Below, piece after piece: positions 55,928-64,000 of a stretch of 64,000 nt of DNA. Numbering within the stretch: the first letter of the stretch is position 1; every line of letters begins with the position of its first letter. Under the pieces are notes generated by a model. It did no database searches and was not told the DNA's origin. It was given only the letters and a program-made list of their open reading frames with translations. Position numbers and translations under genes: made by a program. Origin of the DNA: DAOTWA01 sp034435955 (GTDB lineage Bacteria > Chloroflexota > Anaerolineae > Anaerolineales > Anaerolineaceae); NCBI GenBank assembly GCA_034435955.1, contig DAOTWA010000047.1:5104-69103 (forward strand), in the 5' to 3' direction.

Positions 55928-57595
55928 ATGTCCGACGAGAAATTTGAACTGAAAAAGATAAATCTGGGCGCTTCACGCATCCCGGAATTGCGCATGTCCA
56001 ACTTCCCAAATGCAGACGCCATTGTGCGTCAAGGGATCGCGCATTCGCGCTCACCCGAGGCGGTCGATATCCTGCTCGTCAATCCGCCTACTCCAGATGG
56101 CGGCCTTTGGATACGCACTCAGCATCGTGTCGGAAGGCGAACCCGCGAAAATATGGTCTGGCCTCAGGTGTCACTCGCTCAGATGGCAGCAATCCTGCAT
56201 CCCACCTATACGTACAAGATCATTGACGCCAATGCAGAGCGCATGAGCTGGCCAGCTTTTACCAAGCTCCTCGACAGGTACCAACCGAAATACTATATGA
56301 CCCAGCTTACCGCGCCGACTTTGGAGAATGACATGTATGGCGTTTTTCTGGCCAAAGCTCGTGGTGCGAAGACGATCGCTTTTGGCACCCATGTCACCCC
56401 AATTCCTGTGGAAACCATGCGCACTTTTCCGGCGCTGGATTTTGCGCTCGTCGGCGAGCCAGATCTGACCATACGCGATCTCCTCGATCATCTGGAAGGC
56501 AAGATTAGCGAGCGGCCAGCTTATATGAATAAAATGATCGCTGAACATGATGCGAACTATCAGCCGGCTATTCGCGAGGATGGCAGTGTGGATCTTGCCG
56601 GAATCGCCGGTTTGTGCTGGCGGCGCGGCGACGAAATCGTGCTCAACCGGATGCGGCCATTCATCCGCAATCTGGACGATCTGCCCATCCCTCTCCATCA
56701 GGACCTGCCTCTGATGAGTTACCGCATGCCTTTGATCAAAGGGCCGTTTACCTTCATCGTGACCAGTCGCGGATGTCCGGCAGGGTGTACGTACTGCATT
56801 AAACATGTTTCATACCAATTCAGTGTTCGCCTGCGTTCACCGGAGAAGATCATGGAGGAATTGTGGGTATTGAAGAAATTGGGTATCAACAATATCCACA
56901 TGTATGCAGATCTGTTCACAGTGAGCCGGGATCAGGTGGTCAATCTTTGCAAGCTGATGATCGCGGAAAAAATCAATATCCATTGGACCTGCAACAGCCG
57001 GGTCGATTACGTGGATGAAGAGGAATTGCAGCTCATGGCCAAAGCAGGCTGCCGGCTCATCTCATGGGGTATCGAGAGCGGCAACGAACAGGTGCTGCGC
57101 CACGCCCACAAGGGAGCCTATCCAGATAAGGCCGAACGGGCGTTGCGATGGGCCAGGCAGGCAGGCATCATGAATTGGGGCTATTTCATCATTGGCTTAC
57201 CGACTGAGACGGAGGATACCATCCGCCAGACCATCGATTTCGCCAAGAAACTACCCTTGGACATCGCGCTATTTCACGTGGCTGCCCCTTACCCCGGCAC
57301 TCCATTTTTCTTCGAGGTAGTCCGCGAGGGTTGGTTCCGCCCTGGAACGCGCTGGGAGCAGGTGGATATGGACAAGGGAACAGTGCTCGATTATCCGGGT
57401 TTGCCGGCTGAAAAACTGCTATATTGGCAAAAACGCGCTTTCCGCGAGTGGGCTTTCCGACCCGGACCGATTCTTACGTATTTGAAGATGCTCTTTTATG
57501 ACTGGTCTACCATGCGCACGGCTTTGAGTGTGGGTTTTCAGGCTTTGCAATGGCAGACGGATGAGGGGGCATCGTTCGGCGGATTTGGCGGTTGA
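55928..57595 (+). CDS. B12-binding-domain radical SAM enzyme
   Basis: A 555-residue protein. The first 200 residues resemble the cobalamin-binding Rossmann domain found before many radical SAM domains (V-D-I-L-L-V-N-P-P-T-P, V-S-L-A-Q-M-A-A-I-L); a lower-axial His motif is not clear. The radical SAM cluster is C-P-A-G-C-T-Y-C (about residue 285), followed by G-I-E-S-G-N and G-Y-F-I-I-G-L-P-T-E-T. Members methylate or rearrange unreactive carbons. Inside a polysaccharide operon it may methylate a sugar or lipid. AAGGAGAG precedes the ATG. Confidence 0.88.
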   Translation: MSDEKFELKKINLGASRIPELRMSNFPNADAIVRQGIAHSRSPEAVDILLVNPPTPDGGLWIRTQHRVGRRTRENMVWPQVSLAQMAAILHPTYTYKIIDANAERMSWPAFTKLLDRYQPKYYMTQLTAPTLENDMYGVFLAKARGAKTIAFGTHVTPIPVETMRTFPALDFALVGEPDLTIRDLLDHLEGKISERPAYMNKMIAEHDANYQPAIREDGSVDLAGIAGLCWRRGDEIVLNRMRPFIRNLDDLPIPLHQDLPLMSYRMPLIKGPFTFIVTSRGCPAGCTYCIKHVSYQFSVRLRSPEKIMEELWVLKKLGINNIHMYADLFTVSRDQVVNLCKLMIAEKINIHWTCNSRVDYVDEEELQLMAKAGCRLISWGIESGNEQVLRHAHKGAYPDKAERALRWARQAGIMNWGYFIIGLPTETEDTIRQTIDFAKKLPLDIALFHVAAPYPGTPFFFEVVREGWFRPGTRWEQVDMDKGTVLDYPGLPAEKLLYWQKRAFREWAFRPGPILTYLKMLFYDWSTMRTALSVGFQALQWQTDEGASFGGFGG

Positions 57596-57692
57596 TTTAA
57601 TCCGACCTCGTGGGGTGTAACCTGCGAGGATGTATTCATGATATGGCTCTCCTGCAAATGGATGAGAACGAGAGGATCAGGAGGGAGAGGAA

Positions 57693-58724
57693 ATGAATCA
57701 GGTCAGACGTGTTGGTGTGATCGGTCTTGGTCGCATGGGCCAGCAGCATGTCCGTGTTTATTCGGCCATACGGCGGGCCCAGCTCGTGGGTGTGTGCGAC
57801 GTCAACCCAGAGGTCGGCAACCATATCGCCCAGCGGTATGATATTCCTTATTTTACAGACTTGGACGAACTTCTCGCCCGGGTGGAAGCTGTCAGTGTCG
57901 TAACGCCAACCCCGTATCATTTTGAAATTGCCAAGCGTTGTCTTGAGCGGGGGGTGCATGTGCTTGTGGAGAAGCCCATCGCCCAGACGGTGGAAGAAGC
58001 AGAGCGGCTTGTCGAGCTGGCCGAACGCTCCGGCCTGGTGATGCAGGTTGGCCACATCGAGCGCTTCAATCCAGCATACGTAGAGATGAAAAATGTCCTC
58101 GAGGAGCTGACCGTTGTGGCGGTCAACTTCCGGCGCTTGAGCGCTTACGCCGGCAGCAATACCGACGTGGATGTGGTCCTCGACCTGATGATTCATGATG
58201 CCGATCTGGTGCTTGATCTGGCGAACAATGAACCGGTCTGGATGGCGGCTGGGGGCATCTCCGCTTTTGGCAAGGCGGTCGACTACGCCTCTGCCCAATT
58301 GCGTTTTGAATCCGGGCCGCTGATGTTTCTGACGGCCTCGCGGCTGACAGAAGAGAAAGTACGTTCCATCGAAGTAACCGCCCTGGAAGCATACGTCGAA
58401 GCAAATTTACTGAATAAGACGGTGACCGTCCACCGGCGGACAATCGCACAATACGTCAATCAGAACTCGCGTGGAGTGAAATACCGCCAGGAAGGCGTGG
58501 TTGAATCGATCGTCGTGCCGGTGATCGAACCCCTCTCTGCCGAACTTCAACACTTCCTGGATTGCGTCGTGGAGGGCCAAACCCCGCTTGTCACCCCGCA
58601 GGATGGTCTCCGCGCTTTGCGCCTGGCGTTGAGCATAAGAGACGCCACACGGGCCAATCTTGTGAATATTCACGAGAAGACGGCTCAGCCGGCTTTGCCA
58701 GATTTGCATCCGTTGGCACGATAG
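57693..58724 (+). CDS. Gfo/Idh/MocA-family oxidoreductase
   Basis: A 343-residue NAD(P)-dependent dehydrogenase. The Rossmann motif V-G-V-I-G-L-G-R-M-G-Q-Q-H is at the N-terminus, and the conserved E-K-P-I-A of the catalytic Lys motif is near residue 92. The second domain contains H-I-E-R-F-N-P and D-L-M-I-H-D-A-D, where the catalytic His is expected. Sugar-nucleotide 3-dehydrogenases such as WbpB/WlbA belong here. With the epimerase at 59523 this suggests 3-keto or amino-uronate sugar chemistry, but no aminotransferase is nearby. GGAGGGAGAGG precedes the ATG. Confidence 0.88.
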   Translation: MNQVRRVGVIGLGRMGQQHVRVYSAIRRAQLVGVCDVNPEVGNHIAQRYDIPYFTDLDELLARVEAVSVVTPTPYHFEIAKRCLERGVHVLVEKPIAQTVEEAERLVELAERSGLVMQVGHIERFNPAYVEMKNVLEELTVVAVNFRRLSAYAGSNTDVDVVLDLMIHDADLVLDLANNEPVWMAAGGISAFGKAVDYASAQLRFESGPLMFLTASRLTEEKVRSIEVTALEAYVEANLLNKTVTVHRRTIAQYVNQNSRGVKYRQEGVVESIVVPVIEPLSAELQHFLDCVVEGQTPLVTPQDGLRALRLALSIRDATRANLVNIHEKTAQPALPDLHPLAR

Positions 58725-58743
58725 AGTCCTGTTTGGATTCGTC

Positions 58744-59526
58744 ATGGACCTATCCATCATCATTCCTTGTTACAACGAAGTTGAAAACGTGCAAAAACTG
58801 CGCGATGAGTTTTTCCCGGTGGCTGCCCGTCTTGCCGAGACGCATTCCGTCGAAGTGATCTTTGTAGACGATGGGAGCACTGATGGAACCCTGGAAACGT
58901 TGCAGTGTGCTTTTAACCAGGAGGATCATCCCGGCATCCAATTGAGCTTCGAGAAGCATGATCGCAACCGTGGTCTTGGTGCCGCCGTGCGCACTGGCTT
59001 TCGCGCTTCGCGAGGGGAGATCGTCATCACCACAGACAGTGACGGCACATACCGATTTCAAGAGATCGTCTCACTGTTGGAATGTTTAGCGCCGGGCATC
59101 GATCTGGTTACGGCTTCACCTTATCATCCCCAAGGGGGGGTGGAAAATGTGCCGGGTTTTCGCCTGATTTTCAGCAAGGGCTCATCGTTGCTCTATCGTT
59201 TGCTGGTGAACTGGCGAATCCATACCTATACAGCTTTATTCCGCGCCTACCGTCGTGAGATCATCGAGAATGTGCCTTTCGATGCGGATGGATTTTTGGC
59301 AGGAACAGAAATCCTGGTGAATAGCATGTTGACGGGATACAGGGTGGCAGAATATCCGTCTGTGCTGCATTCACGTGCTGCGGGTGTTTCCAAGGCCAAA
59401 ATAGCGCGCACAATCCGGGCCCATTTGGGCTTCCAATGGCGTATATTGCTCTACCGCCTGGGTCTGGCGCCGCTACCGGGACGAGTCTCCGCGAAAGGCG
59501 TGAGGGCGAGGGAAACAGAAGGATGA
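58744..59526 (+). CDS. Glycosyltransferase family 2
   Basis: A 260-residue GT2 enzyme. I-I-I-P-C-Y-N-E-V-E-N-V at the start, F-V-D-D-G-S-T-D (about 40) and T-D-S-D-G-T (about 98) mark the nucleotide-sugar and metal sites. R-A-G-V-S-K near the end of the domain matches the DPM1-like subgroup. There is no C-terminal membrane block, unlike the enzyme at 54689. It overlaps the following epimerase gene by four bases. A clear ribosome site is absent. Confidence 0.9.
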   Translation: MDLSIIIPCYNEVENVQKLRDEFFPVAARLAETHSVEVIFVDDGSTDGTLETLQCAFNQEDHPGIQLSFEKHDRNRGLGAAVRTGFRASRGEIVITTDSDGTYRFQEIVSLLECLAPGIDLVTASPYHPQGGVENVPGFRLIFSKGSSLLYRLLVNWRIHTYTALFRAYRREIIENVPFDADGFLAGTEILVNSMLTGYRVAEYPSVLHSRAAGVSKAKIARTIRAHLGFQWRILLYRLGLAPLPGRVSAKGVRARETEG

Positions 59527-60602
59527 AGATTCTTTCAATCGTCGGCGCCCGCCCAGAGTTCATCCAATCCGCCCCGGTCAGCAAGGCGCTGCGAACTCGA
59601 CACCAGGAGATTCTGGTGCACACCGGCCAGCATTACGATTATATGATGTCGCAGACATTTTTCGACCAGTTGGGCATCCCTGCGCCTGATTACAACCTGG
59701 GAGCAGGTTCCGGTCCGCACGGGCAGCAGACAGGCGAAATCCTTGTGCGTCTTGAGGAAGTCCTGGACAAGGAACAGCCCGATCTGGTAATCGTGCGCGG
59801 CGACACAAATTCCACCCTGGCTGGCGCCCTGGCTGCAAGCAAGATGCACATTCCTTGCGCCCACATCGAAGCAGGGGAGCGCAGTTTTGACCGGCGTATG
59901 CCCGAGGAGATTAATCGTCTGGTGGCCGATGTGGTAGCCGATTTACATCTGTGCGCCAGCCATAATGCGGTGACAAATCTGGCCAACGAAGGCATTCGGA
60001 ATTCTGTTTATTGGGTGGGCGATGTGATGTACGATGCCTTTCTGACCAATCGCCCCATAGCACGAGAGGATTCGCGCATTTTGAAGCAGCTCGAGCTGGA
60101 GCCCCGCTTGTATGCGCTGGTCACCATTCACCGTTCAGGCACGACGGACGACCCGCAAAGGCTCGGCCAAGTGGTCGCAGCCTTGAATCAAATTGAAGAA
60201 AAGGTGATATTTCCAGTTCATCCGCGCACACAAAAGGCTCTCGAAGCCATCGATGCTCATTTCGGCCGGCATGTGCACAGGATTGAACCATTGGGATATT
60301 TTGATATGCTGGTTCTGGAAGAGAACGCTCGCCTGATCGCCACCGACTCGGGCGGAGTGCAACGCGAGGCCTATTTCGCTGGTGTGCCTTGCCTGACGTT
60401 GCGCGACGAGACGGAATGGATCGAGACGGTGCAGGCTGGCTGGAACCGCCTGGTCGGCACACAGCCGGAGCGTATATTGGCAGAATGGCGCACTTTTACA
60501 CCGCCTGCCGATCATCCAAATATATTTGGCGACGGACACGCGGCTGAGCACATAGCCGATATTTTAGATGACGGTGTGCCAGAGTTTGGCAGGCGCAGAT
60601 AA
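59523..60602 (+). CDS. wecB: UDP-N-acetylglucosamine 2-epimerase-like enzyme
   Basis: A 359-residue enzyme of the WecB/WbpI family that inverts C2 of UDP-HexNAc substrates. V-G-A-R-P-E-F at residues 7-13, H-T-G-Q-H-Y-D, R-G-D-T-N-S, the H-I-E-A-G-E-R-S-F-D segment and D-S-G-G-V-Q-R-E-A-Y-F are all present. The Glu-Arg form A-G-E-R (instead of A-G-L-R) is closer to the WbpI-type epimerases that act on 2,3-diacetamido-uronic acids; this subgroup assignment is an inference. The ATG at 59523 overlaps the stop of the GT2 gene. Confidence 0.88.
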   Translation: MKILSIVGARPEFIQSAPVSKALRTRHQEILVHTGQHYDYMMSQTFFDQLGIPAPDYNLGAGSGPHGQQTGEILVRLEEVLDKEQPDLVIVRGDTNSTLAGALAASKMHIPCAHIEAGERSFDRRMPEEINRLVADVVADLHLCASHNAVTNLANEGIRNSVYWVGDVMYDAFLTNRPIAREDSRILKQLELEPRLYALVTIHRSGTTDDPQRLGQVVAALNQIEEKVIFPVHPRTQKALEAIDAHFGRHVHRIEPLGYFDMLVLEENARLIATDSGGVQREAYFAGVPCLTLRDETEWIETVQAGWNRLVGTQPERILAEWRTFTPPADHPNIFGDGHAAEHIADILDDGVPEFGRRR

Positions 60603-60625
60603 CAAGCGACGATTGGAGCGGCGTT

Positions 60626-61981
60626 ATGAGGATTGCGATTATTGGTGGCGGCATTAATGGCATTACCCTGGGATATTTCCTCACCCGCCAAGGAGCGGAG
60701 GTGGAAATTTATGAAGCATCACCGGTGCTGGGCGGCCTGGCTGGCCCGCTGATCCTTGAAGATGGCACGGCAGTGGACCGTTTCTATCACGCCATCCTTT
60801 CCAGCGATAGCAACCTGCGGAAACTGAGCGAGGAGCTGGGAATCGCAGACCGGCTGCGTTTCAAGGAGACCAGGACCGGTTTTTATTACAAAGGCAAGAT
60901 TTTCTCGATGAATAACATCATCGAGTTCCTTACTTTCCCTCCACTGGGTTGGACTGATCGTTTCCGATTGGGATTGACAGTGCTCTACGCCCAACTTATT
61001 CGAGATTGGATGGCCCTCGAAGGTGTGAGCGTAGAAAAGTGGCTGTTGCGCTGGAGCGGACGGCGAACTTATGAAAATATCTGGCGCCCAATGCTAAAGG
61101 CCAAGTTTGACGGCAGTTTTGAAGATACGCCCGCCACATATATCTGGTCCCGCTTGGTGCGCATGAAATCTACCCGTGGGGGTGCCAGCCAGAAAGAGAT
61201 GGCCGGTCATCTGATCGGCGGATACAGTACACTGCTGGCGGCCATGGCGGAAAGCATTCGCCACTCTGGAGGGAAGATTTACCTGCGCACCCCGGTCCAG
61301 GAAACGATCCTCCGCAACGGACGCGTGAAAGGCCTGCGTCTCCAAGAAGGGGAGAAAGAGTTCGATGCCGTGGCCGTCACCTTGCAAACGCCGCTGTTTC
61401 GCCGACTGGCACCCGGCCTGCCAGAGGATTATCAGCGATACCTGGCGATGACCGATTATATCGGCATCATCTGTCCACTGATGGTGCTTGATCGCCCATT
61501 GACAGGTTATTGGACACTGAACATTACCGACGACCGCATCCCCTTTACCGGCGTGATCGAGACCACCGCTTATATCGATCCTCAATATGTCGGCGGTCAC
61601 CACCTGGTTTATTTGCCCAAGTACACCGCTCCAGGCAGCCCATGGCAAAAGAAGACCGATGAAGAGATCCGCGCCATCTGGATCGAAAACCTGAAGGTCA
61701 TGTTCCCCGATTTCGACGAGAGCTGGATTCGCTATTTTCTCATTCATCGCGAGCGCTACGTTGAGCCGATCCACGGATTGAACAGTACTCATCTGATCCC
61801 TCCTGTGAAGACCCCGGTGGAGGGATTGTATCTCTCGACAACAGCCCAAATTTATCCGGCTCTGACCAACGGCGAGTCTGTCACGCGCCACGCTGAAGAA
61901 TCGGCCCGCATCATTCTCGAAGACCTGCACACACAGCCAGTCCACTCCCATGAGTCATTGCCGGTAGGAAGTGCGTTATGA
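60626..61981 (+). CDS. FAD-dependent amine-oxidase/protoporphyrinogen-oxidase-like enzyme
   Basis: A 451-residue flavoprotein. The dinucleotide motif I-A-I-I-G-G-G-I-N-G-I is at residues 3-13, then V-E-I-Y-E-A-S-P-V-L-G-G-L-A-G. The C-terminal FAD segment has Y-L-S-T-T-A-Q-I-Y-P-A-L-T-N-G-E-S-V. Such enzymes in polysaccharide clusters are often annotated as protoporphyrinogen oxidase-like, but heme synthesis is not implied. Relatives include UDP-galactopyranose mutase-like and desaturase proteins. It overlaps the next gene by four bases. Confidence 0.82.
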   Translation: MRIAIIGGGINGITLGYFLTRQGAEVEIYEASPVLGGLAGPLILEDGTAVDRFYHAILSSDSNLRKLSEELGIADRLRFKETRTGFYYKGKIFSMNNIIEFLTFPPLGWTDRFRLGLTVLYAQLIRDWMALEGVSVEKWLLRWSGRRTYENIWRPMLKAKFDGSFEDTPATYIWSRLVRMKSTRGGASQKEMAGHLIGGYSTLLAAMAESIRHSGGKIYLRTPVQETILRNGRVKGLRLQEGEKEFDAVAVTLQTPLFRRLAPGLPEDYQRYLAMTDYIGIICPLMVLDRPLTGYWTLNITDDRIPFTGVIETTAYIDPQYVGGHHLVYLPKYTAPGSPWQKKTDEEIRAIWIENLKVMFPDFDESWIRYFLIHRERYVEPIHGLNSTHLIPPVKTPVEGLYLSTTAQIYPALTNGESVTRHAEESARIILEDLHTQPVHSHESLPVGSAL

Positions 61982-63564
61982 GAGAGGATACCGGAGCGCT
62001 TAGCGATCCAATCGTGGGATCGCGTTCGCGGTTGATGAAAATCGTTTTGCAGCGTGAAACTTTACTGACCGCCGCGATTCTTGTGTTGCTCTTTCTTGCC
62101 TTTTACCACCTGACTGCCTGGCCGTTGACATGGTTCGACGAAGGCTCCCACCTTCACGTACCAAAGACGCTCGTACGATTCGGGGTTTACGCCGATTATT
62201 CAAGCGATGGCTTTCGCTATTATGGTCCCACCGTCGGCGTAGGCCCGACGGTATTCCTTCCCATTGCTGCTGTATTTAAGCTGTTCGGGATCGGGCTGGC
62301 CCAGGCACGGGTCGTCATGGCGTTATACCTGCTGGCCGCTGTGTGGGCCTTCTATCGGATGGCAAAGATAGTCAGTGGTCCTGGGGTGGCGCTGGTTGCC
62401 AGCGCATTGATTGTTACCTCGCGGGGTGTTGCCCTGCTGGAGTATGGCCGTCAGGTCCTTGGCGAAGTGCCGGGCTTTTTCTTCCTGGCCGCTGGTTTGG
62501 CAATATGGTACACCGCCTGGGAGAAACCCACCTGGAGCAGGCTGATATCGTCCGGCCTGTTATTGGGATTAAGCATGGTGACCAAGAACCAGTATCTGTT
62601 GGTGCTGGCACCGACAATGGGTCTGGCCTGGATAGCCAATTGGATTTACTACCGCTCGGCGCCTCAGCGGGCTTTTCTGGTTCCCGGCTTTATCAGTGTC
62701 CTGGTCTTTCTCTTGTGGAACATTTATCTAATCATCAATCTTGGACCCGCCACAGCCAGCCAAAATTTCACCATGCTGCGCGAGGCAACCCAGGGAGCAG
62801 CCTTAGTCTTTTCCCCCCACCTGATGAAGCAGGCACTGGCCAATTTATTAAGTCTCAATGTTTTCCTCGGGTTGTTGGTCCCAGCCCTTGTATACGGACT
62901 GATCCTCTCGTTTCCGCGCAGCCGTGAAGGATTGCGCTGGAGTTCGCTTTTCATTCTCGCGGTGTTCAATTTAGCCTGGTACATGTTCGCCTCAATCGGG
63001 TGGTTGCGGTATGCGTTCCCCGGCCTGGCTGTCAGCGGATTGTTCGTCGCACGTTTCTTCGGCGATTTGACCAATGGCTTTCGTTTCGATTTCAAGGGAG
63101 CATGGGATAGTCTGCGAAGAGGGGCATCCATCCAGACGGGCATGGCTTTGCGCGGTGTGTTGCTCCTCTGGTTGGTCGCTATGATCGCCATTCCTCTGGT
63201 GCAAAATTTCGCAAATGAGCTTTTTCCACCGTTTAATGCACCTGCAGCGATGGCGGCTTACATGGATCAAAACATATCCAAATCTGCCGTTGTAGAAACC
63301 TGGGAGCCTGAGATGGGTTTCCTCACAGACCATAATTACCATTTCCCGCCTCCCGGCCTGTTGAACACCGCGATCGGTTACATCTGGTTGGGGAAAACGC
63401 CGCCTGGCCAGGAATATCACTACATTGAGCAGAATCTGCCGCCGTATGTGCTGATCGGCAGTTTCGCTGCCTGGGTAAAGCTTTACCCGGTGGATTTTCT
63501 GGCAGCGCATTACAGTCTGGTGACCAGTATTGGCGGTTACCAGTTGTATCGCCTGCGCCAATAA
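61978..63564 (+). CDS. PMT/ArnT-like (GT39/GT83) membrane glycosyltransferase
   Basis: A 528-residue membrane enzyme with about ten to twelve hydrophobic helices. The first extracytoplasmic loop contains T-W-F-D-E-G-S-H-L-H-V-P (about residue 52), where GT-C family enzymes keep the D-E catalytic acid. The C-terminal 100 residues are outside the membrane and carry W-E-P-E-M-G-F-L. It should transfer a lipid-linked sugar to an acceptor on the outer face. It ends the polysaccharide operon. The first ATG overlaps the previous stop. Confidence 0.86.
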   Translation: MREDTGALSDPIVGSRSRLMKIVLQRETLLTAAILVLLFLAFYHLTAWPLTWFDEGSHLHVPKTLVRFGVYADYSSDGFRYYGPTVGVGPTVFLPIAAVFKLFGIGLAQARVVMALYLLAAVWAFYRMAKIVSGPGVALVASALIVTSRGVALLEYGRQVLGEVPGFFFLAAGLAIWYTAWEKPTWSRLISSGLLLGLSMVTKNQYLLVLAPTMGLAWIANWIYYRSAPQRAFLVPGFISVLVFLLWNIYLIINLGPATASQNFTMLREATQGAALVFSPHLMKQALANLLSLNVFLGLLVPALVYGLILSFPRSREGLRWSSLFILAVFNLAWYMFASIGWLRYAFPGLAVSGLFVARFFGDLTNGFRFDFKGAWDSLRRGASIQTGMALRGVLLLWLVAMIAIPLVQNFANELFPPFNAPAAMAAYMDQNISKSAVVETWEPEMGFLTDHNYHFPPPGLLNTAIGYIWLGKTPPGQEYHYIEQNLPPYVLIGSFAAWVKLYPVDFLAAHYSLVTSIGGYQLYRLRQ

Positions 63565-63793
63565 AAATCCCAGCGTTGCCTTCCGATAATTGAAAACCCT
63601 GTTTTCGTGTCGGCTCGGAGCACTATTTTCAATATCACCCTCCGGCCTTACACGTGCTGTTCCTGTCACCATTGCGTTCAGATGAAAAGAAATGGCAAAC
63701 CTGATCGAGGCTTGTCTTCCCATCGGTCAGTATGTTGTTCCCTGACTTTTATTTCCAGATAGCTGCAATAGAGGTTAGAACCGGGAGGTTCAA
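63565..63793. other. Intergenic region after the polysaccharide operon
   Basis: About 230 bases with no gene and no clear terminator. The end carries GGGAGGTT, the ribosome site of the last gene. Confidence 0.4.
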
Positions 63794-64000
63794 ATGATAA
63801 AGATGCTGTTTTCTCGCGCCAAGGCCGGAATGGTGCTGGCCGCTTTCCTTTTATCCGTCTCGCTGCTGCCGGCAGGTCAGGCGAGCTCGGGGTCGGCGCC
63901 GATCCTGTTGGTGACGAACGGGAGCTACAGTGGGGATCCATTTGGCAGCTATCTTGGGGAGATTCTGCGGGCGGAGGGGCTGAACGAGTTTGACACGGCG
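63794..64000 (+). CDS. 5' end of a large secreted protein (partial)
   Basis: The reading frame runs from the ATG at 63794 off the end of the window, so 69 codons are seen. A signal peptide (M-V-L-A-A-F-L-L-S-V-S-L-L-P-A core, cleavage near Q-A-S) is followed by A-P-I-L-L-V-T-N-G-S-Y-S-G-D-P-F and Y-L-G-E-I-L-R-A-E-G-L, a beta-alpha start. This resembles the N-terminus of large extracellular Kelch/DUF4082-type proteins of Chloroflexota, but the seen part is too short to be sure. GGGAGGTT lies upstream. Confidence 0.7.
   Translation, partial: MIKMLFSRAKAGMVLAAFLLSVSLLPAGQASSGSAPILLVTNGSYSGDPFGSYLGEILRAEGLNEFDTA

Overview
The window reads as a moderately GC-rich bacterial chromosome segment, most likely from an anaerobic or facultative member of the Chloroflexota (Anaerolineae-like). 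This is inferred from gene content: a TPR/SARP-type regulator with its DNA-binding part at the C-terminus, secreted proteins carrying the short 'Y-x-Y-L-P' segment common in that group, an archaeal-looking signal peptidase module, an Mvh/Hdr hydrogenase operon and several apparently leaderless genes. No rRNA, tRNA, CRISPR array or complete insertion sequence was seen.

Layout. 1-7.4 kb: 3' end of a MoeB/MoeZ-like gene, a PIG-L deacetylase, clpB (minus), lipB, an FHA membrane protein and an AI-2E-type permease. 7.4-11.4 kb: two small genes, a SARP/BTAD regulator, a holin-like membrane protein and a double GNAT acetyltransferase. 11.6-14.2 kb: clpC with an extended -10 promoter and a strong terminator. 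14.2-18 kb (minus): an unusual secretion locus. A small secreted protein is followed by one polypeptide that joins an ER/SipW-type signal peptidase, a DUF5305-like ectodomain and a degenerate EAL domain, then by a small RTX-repeat secreted protein. A 3' gene remnant lies upstream.

18.2-28.8 kb: one tightly packed nine-gene redox operon: soluble HdrD-like Fe-S protein, EtfB, EtfA, membrane-anchored HdrD-like oxidoreductase, HdrA, MvhD, MvhG, MvhA and a hydrogenase maturation protease. It should couple H2 to a flavin-based electron-splitting HdrA and, through ETF and the membrane protein, to the quinone pool. 28.8-30.7 kb is mostly non-coding, with a 32-residue membrane peptide gene, striking dyads and a DoxX gene. 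30.7-35.3 kb: a two-component system, a SHOCT protein and a CopB-type ATPase with a His-rich N-terminus, probably for copper resistance. 35.3-42.1 kb (minus): an operon of GH1 glycosidase, a large flippase-like fusion and a GH38 alpha-mannosidase. 42.3-47.3 kb: a second two-component system, a HEAT-repeat protein, and ftsH followed by a 48-residue membrane protein.

47.5-52.8 kb (minus): two large secreted proteins (PQQ-propeller and DNRLRE type) and a GmhB-like HAD phosphatase. 52.8-53.9 kb: about 1.1 kb without a normal gene, holding a candidate small RNA with its own promoter and terminator and a broken secreted-protein ORF behind a second strong promoter. 53.9-63.6 kb: a surface-polysaccharide operon (acyltransferase, two GT2 enzymes, B12-binding radical SAM enzyme, Gfo/Idh oxidoreductase, UDP-GlcNAc 2-epimerase-like enzyme, FAD oxidoreductase, PMT-like glycosyltransferase). 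The window ends inside the 5' part of a secreted protein gene.

The strongest candidates for something not well described are the signal peptidase-DUF5305-EAL fusion with its two flanking secreted proteins (shared motif at the predicted mature N-terminus), and the Mvh-HdrA-ETF-membrane oxidoreductase operon. All assignments come from reading the sequence; no searches were run.
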